Source of the DNA: Haliclystus octoradiatus
Lineage: Eukaryota > Cnidaria > Staurozoa > Stauromedusae > Haliclystidae
Direction of reading: 5' to 3'
Assembly: GCA_916610825.1 (NCBI GenBank)
Contig: OU744449.1
Location: 19,933,344 to 19,997,343 of the forward strand
Length of the DNA stretch: 64,000 bases
The notes beneath the pieces were generated by a model. It saw only the letters and a program-made list of their open reading frames with translations, was not told the DNA's origin and searched no databases. Position numbers and translations under genes: made by a program. Below, in pieces: positions 28,601 to 40,200 of this stretch; position 1 is the first letter of the stretch, and every line of letters begins with the position of its first letter.

Positions 28601-31600
28601 TCAAAATAGGACTATGATCAAAGCACTATCAATATGACATGACCAAATCTGTTTTTCATAATTCTTCAAAAAGTTTCAGAATGTATATTCCAGAAGCTCT
28701 CTACTTGCATTTCAGAATAATTCATTAACCAGCAGTGTGGCGTAGTCTATTGTGATTACATTTGTACAATAGGCAACACATCTAGTCTGGATTATGCACA
28801 AAAAACAATAAAACATTGAAATAGTGTACAATAGTTTATGTTTTGGTGTAGCCTAAAACTATTTACTTGTTACTGTTTTATTATAGGACTGAAACAGGTC
28901 AGACGCAAGACCCACTTGTCATTGACACACTGATGTCTCTTTGTAAAACAATGCATGACTCAGTAAAGTATGTAGGCTATACTATTACAATCTAGCATAT
29001 TATTATTATTATTGAGTGATAAATATATTATACTACCGTGTATTGTTTAATTCCAACCACATCTAAACAATACATTTTACATTTTATATTTGTAAGAAAT
29101 ACGAAAGTACAAATGGTTGAATTCATCTCATAGGCAAAATTTTCCTGTTTATCGAGAGGTGCATTTAAAACTTACAACATTGATGTGAAAATTGACATTT
29201 GAAAAAAAAGAATACATTATTAGATATTATCCAATAGTAGTAAAACAGTGCTCGATGTCAGTTGACAGAGCTGTAATTATAAATAAATAAGTCAAAGACT
29301 ACACATTTTGGTGTCTTTGGCTTATTTAATTATAAAATAGAATATATATATATATAAAGTAATATTTTAAAATATCACTATGTTCCAACATTGATTAAGA
29401 ACAGGAATAACAGTTTTTTAGTGTACATTTATAACAAGAGGGAGTTAAAATATTAGGTTTAATAACATTTGAAAACTTAGATGATGATATAGTTAAAGTG
29501 AGAGGAAGGGGGACATGTTGGCATGTTCCAGGTCAAAGGGAAATTATAATGGCATGTCTAGCAATGCTTGCTTTGCTGCAAAAGGTACTTCAAAATATAT
29601 TAAGTTTTCTGTACCTTTGTTCGACAAAATAAATTTGTTTATTTACCTGATACCGATATTTACTCCTGATTCGTTCTCAATAGAGTCTTGAGATGTAGAT
29701 TAATGCTATTATGGAATAGCTGCTATGGTAACATGATTTGATGGTATCTTTTTTGGCAAAAATTTGAAAGAAAATTTTGAGGAATATTTATTGAATTCCT
29801 TGCAATCAATTCCAGGATTGTTGTGAAATTTATGTTTTGCAATATTTTCAACCTAGTCAAATCTGAGCGAACAAAATATGAAGTTGTTCTTGAATATGGT
29901 CTACAATCTTACTGAAGAATGACGATGATTTCAGTAGTTTTCTGCTAGATTGGATCCAATCAATTGAGATGAAATTGGTCCTTCCTTCACTGTAGACATC
30001 AACATTTTCAGACTTTTCGCTGATTTCAGGCCATTTTCACCCTTGTGAACTCTGACTATTGCCATTTTCGAAATTTTAATTCCAATATCTGCCTTCTATA
30101 CATTTGCAAAGCATTTTGTGATGCCATGTTTTTATTTTTCTTCTTTGAAGCTCGTTATCATTGACAGATGAAAGACGTTCTGTTGGAATGCTTATTTCAA
30201 AGTTTTTATTAAAGGTTTAAATGTTTTATTTAAACGTTGATTGTAATTATGATCATTTATCTTGAAGGGGCAAACAGCACTAGAATTATCTTCTCATTTT
30301 GATCTGACCTTTACTAACAGAAATTGGATTTGTCTGCAATGCAAAACTTTGCTTTCTTGAAACTGATCTCGAATGAACCAAATGCTTTTGTTTCGCATAG
30401 TGGTTTTCAATGGCACCATCAAGCACCATTAAAGCACAGTGGTGTCGTTTGCCAGAGGCTTGGCAAGTACAAAAAGTATCTAGATGGGTTAATAATTACT
30501 TGAGAAGAAAAGTATCTAACTTGACCATCAAAAGTTAGTTTTTAGAAAAAGTAACATTTCCAAGTTCCAAGTTACACAAAAAACTTATATTTGAAACATT
30601 CCCTACTATATTTATTCAATTTTTAAGTACCTAGCCTGGCAGCCATTGAATTGGGATAAACTCAAGTTAAGTTGCAAAGTGACATTTCAAAACCCTTCAA
30701 TAAATACTGGATTTTTATTGATGGAAGTCACAGTTTAATAAGAAAGATAATATTTTGTAGAAAAGTGTAGTTGATTATTTTTAATGGGATATATAGCTAC
30801 AACTTAGCAACAATAGGTAGTAATCATGTCAATGGATTTTACAGGCGTCTTTTGTTGTTCCATGACCATGCTGCACATATTAACCATCATTATCTTTGAG
30901 TGAATGTATTCAGAAGCATACATTTTTACATACTGAAATATCAGAAATGATTGTAGGAAATGATGTCATAGTTTCCAGTTTGTATAAGTGTTCATCTTTT
31001 GATATTCGCAGGTTGATTATGGGCGTAATTTTGAACAACAGCTTGACTTCTATGTTAAAAGCCGAGCTAATTTCACCAACTTGGATTCTGTTCTTGTCAT
31101 GCTAGTGCAAGTAAGTCATATTCTATATTTTACCATTACACGTAACATATAAATTGCATCTAAAACAAAGACTCAAGATGCACCGATTCAATGTTCTCCT
31201 TCTTTTAAATTACTTTATCAATTCTGTGATTTATATTATTGTTATTATTATTATCTTTTCTATTCATTACATAGAATGTAAATTTTCTTGCCATGGAAAC
31301 CAAACGCTTAGTGAAAGGGAACCATACAAAGAAGACTGCAGCGTTTATTAGGGTTAGCTCTACTATACTGTGATATTGATTAATTATGAATTATGATATA
31401 ATAGATTTTATATTTTGTCTTCAATGTATGTGTATGATCTACTATAGTATTATGAACATGACTTGTGCTAAATCTTGCTGTGTTCATGAACTGTTTGTGA
31501 AAATCATGAAAAACAGTTTATGAACTTTACAAACATTTGTGAGTAGTTGGTTCATGAACATTAAATGGCCTAATTGTCATGGATTTTGTTCATGGACTGT

Positions 31601-34169
31601 TGAGGTAGGCTCATGGAAACTGGGCCATGTAGCTTTACTGGATTGTTTTCACATAGGCTGTTATTAGAAAACCCTATTTAAAGGCTAACATAAATATATC
31701 TGATATTTAGAGAGGAATCGTCACTCATCTTAGATGGTTTTTAAGAGGGTCCTCTAGAATGAGATGACCAAAGATAGAGTGCTACTCAATCTTGATGCAG
31801 CACTGCTGCCTGTTTCATAGTTTACTTGTTAGAACCCTTCAACAATAGAGACAGCATTACTGGATAGTAGTGTATAATATTTCATATTTTAGTCTTGCAG
31901 TAGACTACAACCTATCATAATCAGTTTATGTACCCAGCCAGCTGTTCTGTATATTCTACTTTCTTGGCACCTCAGATATGAGTGTGATGCAATATGTACT
32001 GTGTTGTGTTTACTGTTTGTGTTTACCTTGCCAACCTACGGTTTGTGTTTACCTTGTCAACCCTGGATCAATCTGTTTACCTTGCCAACCCTGGATCAAT
32101 CTGTTATATCGACTCCACTCATATCAATTGTAACATGTAGTTTGTATGGTTTTAAACAGTTTGTTAAATGTTTTTTATTCTAACACAGGCTTGTATGGCA
32201 TTTTCATTTATCACTATACCATCTATGATGGATGTCTTCATTCAACTCAAATTGTATAGAGTGTCTGGTGAAGTTGCCCTTGCTAACCAAGCTATTGGTC
32301 AAGGTAATAACGTGTTGGAATTTGTTACCTGTGTGTCTGACATAATCGAATATTCTGCAATCTTAGAAAACAAGAACATCAGAGCAAATTCAGAATACAT
32401 GAACAATTCTTGATTTATAGGTCAAACTTGAGGAAATATCTAGAATAGTAAAAAATGATCCTGGCCTTGGATTCTGGAAGGCTTAAAACCTTTTATGAGA
32501 CTGTAGTTATAACCCAGCTGCGAAAAATAATTAAGGAGTTCATGAACGCTTCATGAATTGTTCATTTAACTATTCACAAACTTGCATTTATATGGTTAAA
32601 TTTTTATTTTAAAAATTTTTTATGAACTTTTATGGTATTGAAATTCATGAATTAGCATGAGATTTAAATAAAGAAGTTCATGTAACACTTTGTGAACCGT
32701 TCATGAACCCATGAACACCGTTCATGAACCCATGAACTGTTTTTCACGAGTGAATAAACACAACCTGAAACACTTTGGTGCATAATTTGCATTTTTATCA
32801 GTCGTCAACAAGAAGAGGTTACCTGTTGAAAATAGCCTGTGTTTGCTATTCATTTCATAGAATTGACTTTTAAACATTTTTTGTATACCTATTATGGGTC
32901 ACGTAGTTCAAAAAAAAACAGTTAGATAGTTCTTTGTATTTATAATGATATATTTATTCTTTCTACTTAAATTTTAGCGGATGGCTTCTTTCGGGCTGCA
33001 GTTCATTTATTACCTAATATTCCTAAAACTATTGGTACGTATTGTTGTATTCAGATTATCAGATTCTTACTGCTGTAAACGAGATTTCCATCATATAAAT
33101 GCTATGACCCAGTAAAGAAATACCAGAGAATGTTTGCAAAGTAACGATGTGTTTATCTGACGTTTATCGAGTACCGAACATTATATGACTGTGTCTGTGC
33201 CTTAGTTCTAAATCCTGTCTGAAAAAGATGCACGTAATTCCCTCTGCAAAATGCTATCCAGGGATTTGGTACATTAATGTAAAATATCACATTTTTCATG
33301 AACTGTTTATGAAAACAGGAGAGTTTAATTGTGAAACGTTTACGCAATTCCCAGACAAAGCCATTTTACTAATACAGTATTACCCTTGTAATGCACACAA
33401 CCAAGTCATACCCCAACGAAAAAATCAGTTTAGTTCATGAAGCGTTAATGAACTGTTCATGGACACCTTATAAACAGTCCATGAGCAGTTCACGAGCAAT
33501 TTATCAACATTAAAAGGTCCAATTTTCTAATGTTTTCATGACCTGTTCATGAACTTTCCATGCGATTCCATGAAATTTCCCTGAACTGCTCATGAAAATT
33601 AGGCTATTTAACTTCCATGAACTGTTTTGATCTCACATGAGCCATGCCAATTGCACATATCAAAACTCACGCAGGAAGAACGGAATTATAGATGCTATCT
33701 GTTATCATTTATATTTTTTTCTCTCCCTCTTCTTTTCAGAGGTTGATTTCAAAATGAGGAATTCAGAGCAGTATCTGATTGAATTTGTCAACAGTTTGAT
33801 GTCCTCATTACTTGTTGTACCTGTAAGTAAAAATTGTTTGGAAATTAAAATATAGGATTTGATTGATGGCTTGTTTGATAGACCATAAATTTCAATAAGT
33901 CAGAATTAAAGATGGGAGATATAGCTTAGAATGGTGAATGCTCAGCTGGCTCCACTCCAGACTCCTCTTGTGTATCAAAGTCCATGAATGGTTCATATAC
34001 TTTTAATTTAGTTCATTGATTGAAGACGCAAACTGATTGTGATAAGGTTGTGCTGTTCATGAATTATTCTTATATTTTGTATGGGTACCAGATCGCGAGC
34101 ATTATATGGTCAAGGCCAGTATGATTAACTCTTTGTTGCCAATATCCATGAACAAAATGATTGTGACAT

Positions 34170-34217
<48 letters not shown>

Positions 34218-37200
34218 ATATATCAACAACATAACATAAATATATCTACATATCCCTGTCAAACGCACCCATACTTTTGTTCTATTTTTAGTGTGTTTTT
34301 TGCTTGAAAATTGATAAAATAATAATAACATCAATTTCAGGCAGAATGGTACAATTTCAAACATTTATAGACATGCAGAGGCTTACTCAAAGCCTTCAGA
34401 TCTTAGAGCCTTGTCCAGGTGGACCCCTCCCCTTGTAAAATTCAGCTTTGCACTTGATTGTCATGAAATGGTGTGAGCTTTGTAAGCATTTTGTTAAAAA
34501 CTGACAAACTCACCCTGACCATGAACAAACCATTGACATCAAAACACCTTTTTCATGAACTGTTCATTAAAGCTGGATCATTCATACTTTCGTATGACGT
34601 ATAACACATGAGAATTTGCATCAACCAAAACTACATATACATGAGCAGTAAATAAATGTCACACCTAAGATCCCTTAAAATAATGTAATGTAGACGGTGT
34701 CGCCCTACCGAAGGCACCCGTACCACTCCTCTATTTCTATATGAGTGGCTTTATTCGCTTAGAGCAATGATTTTAAACGCTCTTTCCTGATCTCAGCCGC
34801 GACACTGCAGATCAATTTAACAGATTTCATGGCAGATAGGTCTCGATTGTCAATGCGCAACGATGCGCCGCAGCTACTGACAATGCAATTCCCTCTGGAC
34901 CATTCAATCCGCCACCCGCAGATGGTACCCATTTGATGTTTCAGATAAAGTCAAGGCTGAGTTGACCTTCGGGGGATTTGAACCACAGTCGATCAGATAT
35001 GATCCAATCTGAAGTTTGGTTGCTCTGCCATCTGAGCTAACCCTCCTCTAAGATCTAAGATCTAAGATCCTCCTCTAAGATCCCTTAGATGAGCGAATAC
35101 AGTATAACCCACTCAATTGCAATCCAAATACTTGAAGAAATTTATTCCTATCTAAATTCTGGTTTATAGGAATCATTTGCTGTCAAATCCTAGTAAAATA
35201 GTTTTTGATAAATGCAAATTCAACCAATGATAAAAAAATGGTTGGCAATGTTGACACATATTTGACAAGGTTAAACTGTACCCCTGAGAAACACGGTCCA
35301 GGAGTTCATGAACAGTTCATGATAACAATGAAAATTTGGCCATTTACCATTCATGAACTAGTTCATGGATTGTTCATGAGCTCGAAAATTTTTTCTCGCG
35401 GGGCACCAAATACTAATAATTAAAAACAGAGTTCTCCAACAATATAACCCTATGAAAAGAGGTTTAGGAGTTCATAAACATCAAATTTCCCAATGGTTCA
35501 TGAAATTTTCATGAATTGTTTATGAAATGTTCACTGAGGTCATAAACCATGAAATGCATGCACGTTCAAGATGTAATCAATTAATCTCACATGTATAACA
35601 TTGATACTCTGTGTGTGTTTATTCATAATTTTCTTTTGTTTGCCTTTGAATCTCACATTACTGCTGCGTTTATAACTGTATTTACCTCAATACTTTGCAA
35701 TCTGATAATCCTCAATCAATCAACATCAAAGTACCTTTCAATCGTCTGATGTATTTGTTTTAATATTTCCGGAGTGCAGTTTTATTTAATTAAGAATGTT
35801 TGCATAAAGCATTCAAACTGTATATTCTTGAGATCATTATTTTTTAGGATCACCCTGACCATGGATCATTGTATTTATTCCGTGGTCTATTAAATGTAAT
35901 TCAATCGTTTCCTTGGGACGAGCACAGTGATGGAAAGTCAAGGGTATACCTCAATGCTATTGCTTTACTATCAGCCGCTGGACAGGTAAATATATTAGAT
36001 TGAGATGCTTTCCTAGTTTATTCGTTTCACTTTCTTGCATGGTACAGCGTATTTCAATATCAAGCACTGCTATAAGAAGTGATATTATCCCCTGTGATGA
36101 AAAAAGTTCATGTGTTCAAGAATGTGAAATTGTCCGATTCGATGGGAAGTGTTTATGAATATTTAGATAATTTTGTGTTCATGAACTGTACCAAGTAAAC
36201 CAGGCTTACCAAGAGTGAGTCAATTGAGTTATATGATTTTAGTTTCATTGAATATTTGTGTTGAATGTCCTTGATAGTGCTTTGTAACATTAGAATTTGA
36301 ATTTGAATTTGCTTACTTTAATTTGTCTTCCAAAAGATGAAATAGTCAGGGGTTGACATGGCGTGAAATTATCGATAAAATACAGTGAAATTATCGGTAA
36401 AACAAGGTGAAACAGAAATAAAATGATGGCTTTCATCGTCACTACAGCAACCTCTCGACCCTGGGAAAGTTTGCAGCATTTTGTAGATCAACGGCTTGCT
36501 GGGACCCTTTGGTTCTGGCAAAATAACAACACCATTTTTCCAGTTAGAACATATTCGACAGCTCTATAGCTTTAACTGATGATAAAGAAGCCAAATTGCA
36601 AGGCTTCTATAGCATTGTATTAATTGCAAAAACGAATTTGGAATGAAGACGATCCCCTAGATAGCTTCAACATATTTTATGTGTATTGTTTGATGTGTTT
36701 CCTTTGTTTTAGAAAACAATAAATGAGCAAAGGACACATGTCTCATTTACCAAACATATCAAAATTGTCATAAAAGTAATCGAGACTTGTAGCAACTCAA
36801 CATTTGAATCAATTATCTGACTTTTATTATATGAACCTATCCTTTGCTGCAATTTCGTAGAAAGTCCTATTAAACTGTGAATAATTACAAACACAATTCA
36901 AACTTAATATGTGTTTATTCTCATCTAGATATTTCGGTTTTGTAATGTCCAAGGTATTGTAATGACAACTACTAATGTTCTGTTTTTCTGTTTTCACATC
37001 AGGACAGCTACATCTACAGAATAGCGAAAGGTAATTGATGTTACCATGCTGTTATCACAAGCACAAGTATAAGTAATCATTTAGTATATAGTAATATACC
37101 TATTTTGCAATTATATTACTGTATGTGACATATTACTTCTCTGCTCTATTACCCCTTTGATGATTGTCTAGTTGAACAAATACAATAAAAACAGTTCTAC

Positions 37201-40200
37201 AGTGCATATTAATCAATGTTAGAACTTTTACCGTATGTTTTGATCCTAAAATATAAACTTATTCTTACATGGCTGGCTGCAATGCTGTGTAAGCTAGCCC
37301 CAATTTATTTTCCTAATGAAATGTGCACTGATAGCTCAGTGGCAAAGTCTTTGTACTTTGTGGCGGAGGCCGCGACTCGATTTCTCGTACGTGAACACAT
37401 GTTTATCGTTTAAGTAATCATTTGTATACGTAAATTTGTTAATGTACCCTAATAAACAAGCACTTTTGCTTTCTGGGTGACTCTCAGTCATTGATTGACT
37501 GTAAAATATAATGTTATTATTATTATTAAATCATACAAAACATGTTGCTTGCCAATGTTCAAACCGTGCTTTTACCTTAATGCCCGATTCACCCGTATTC
37601 GAACAAAAGGAAATAGGGCTTAACTTCAATAGCAGTGCACCTTCTCTTATACCTAACAGTATAAATTCTGTTGAGGTCAGTTAAACCTTTCTTTTGTTTG
37701 GACATAATAAGCATGTATCAATTAGCGAGCTAGTAGTTCGTAGATGACTCCAAAACTACTTGTGACTTGTGTGAGTTTAGTTCATGAAACCCCCCCCCCC
37801 ATAAGATAGAAAACAGGCCAATTAATCGTTTACAAACAGCGATGCACCTGCAATGTTTTTTTTTTTTGTAGTTGACTCTAATGATAAAATGTATGGTTCA
37901 GATGCAAAATTTATTGCTGAATTACGATCAATGTGTTCAATGTTGATTAAAGAAATACTTGATGATATTCAGGAATTTGATTCAAAGGTAATTATAGTAC
38001 TTATAGATCTATTTACTGTAAAGTATGCAAGCTTTCGACTGAGTATTGCATATTTCTCGCTCTGACCTACGCAGAGTTTTGATTTACATAATATTTTATA
38101 TACATCATCCATAGTCAGCTATACCCCTGTGAAAAACAGTCCAGGAGTTCATGAACTGTTTATGAAATGTTCATGAATAGCTGGACTGCTTTCTGCAGGG
38201 TGGGTCTAGAGTAAAAAGTTCATCGCTGCTCTTTCATCCAACCAAAATGACTCCTTATTTCCCTATTTTTGTTTGCTAAAATTTTCTTGTTTTTATAAGT
38301 GGGATAGCCATGGGTTGGATTTCGAAGATAGAAAAGATTCTATCTCGAGTAGCTATCCGGCTTGAGGCCGCTTTTCCCCGTGGGCCGTGAAGAAACAACG
38401 CTGGTTGTAATAATTGCAGTTGTTTTTCAGTTTACGTTGAGTGTAAAGATTTATATAACACATAGTAGCATTTAAAAATCAACCTTGCTGCCACCTCGCT
38501 CATTACTTTGTGGTCGGCATTCTAATAAATTTTATTTATTTAATTCAATTCGAAAGGCGTGATTTGGTCCCTGCCACATGGATGTTCCCGGGTGTCCTGG
38601 GTGCTAAATCTTCATTGTGTTTCAATTTTCAAAATGGAGCAATACTTGTTCAATGTCCATAACAACTGATAATCTGAGAATTAAAATCATCAGACAAGAC
38701 TTTAAAACCATTTTTAAAGATAATGGCATGTGGAAACTAATACGAGCTTTTCAAAATAGTTAGTAAACTTTTCAAGTTCATTTGAATTTTGAACTCAACA
38801 GTTCTGCTCATTAACTTGCATGCTTGTTTGATATCGCTGGGAACACTCGAAATATAAAACTACATCTCCAAACGCTCATAATTTATTATGTTTATTTTAT
38901 AACAAAATTACCACAAATGTTGTGCTGAAGTCCTTTTGATACATTTTGAAGATCATCAATGGCAGCAGTATCAAATGCAAGTTTTCTAAGTGTTTATAGT
39001 ATATAAACTTATCTTTGAATTTGATTTTGTTTTCATCAACCATGCCAGCAATAAAGCCAATAAATGTTTAGAAGAACATCTTTCAAGACTGATAAACTTC
39101 TGTAACCCCTGAGCTCCAAACCCTCTGCCATTTCAAATTCACAATTTAAAACATTCTGAATTTTTACATCGACTAAACAATAAACACTTGTTGTCAAAGC
39201 AACAAATGGAGATCACTGATTGGTAAAAATGTTATTTTCACGGGTAAAATTATTATATAACATATTAGAAAACGTATATTTGTTTCTGGACGTTGATTTT
39301 CACCATTATACTGCCGAGAAAACAAGAAGCTGACTTGAGAATGGATAGCAAAATTAGGAAAAAAATCAACTATTTATATCATACAGTACAGTCAAACTCC
39401 TCGTAAGCGACTACTCAAGGGACTCTCTAATTATGGTCGCTTACAAGGAGTGGTCGCTGAATAAGAACAATAGAAATATAGAACAATAAGCGAAAACAAT
39501 AGAAAATTATTCTCCAGCGACCGACTTAAATTTGAAAATAGTTCATTTGATGGCAAAAATATACATCAGTGTGCTATGTTATTTCAATGTTCTATAAATT
39601 TTATTTGTTCACAAATGTTTTCATAGTTTTCATAGTTTTCATCTGAATATATGATAATTTATGGAAGCGAATTTAATCACAAATGCTGTTCAAATATAAA
39701 TTAAAACTCAATAATCAAATGGTAAAACGAAGTACAGTGTTAGATTGTCTTCAAATAAAATTGAAATATTATATTTCTAAATAAACTTCGAAAAATAAAA
39801 GTCTCTTTCCCCATAATCATGATGTACATACAAATGAGTGTCCATGATGGTAGTGACATATAGGTTATAGTGCTCAAATTGTGTTTGCATTGAGCAGTGC
39901 ATAGCAGCAGACAAGTAGCTGCTGCTATCAATCAACTGTCATTAGCAAGGCACTGACTTTGTTGTAACACTTCAACATCTACAATAGACCAAAAGGATGG
40001 TTCACAATGCGTATTTAACTTTCCCCAAGACAATGGGCTATATTACTGCTGATTCTGGAAACCTGAAGCATGTGATACCTGGGATATTATTGCTGTTAGA
40101 CAGCAGATTACTGTAGTATAAATCGTTAGTAACTCGAGTTTTTTGATTACATTCCACCATTGTGTTTTAACAAAGTTCTTCTTTCCTATTGTTTAATTTC

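Noticed and set aside
37320-37395. tRNA gene
   Set aside because: A good A-box but poor B-box, no pairing acceptor stem, and a SINE-like body with (TTA)n tail follow; called a SINE.
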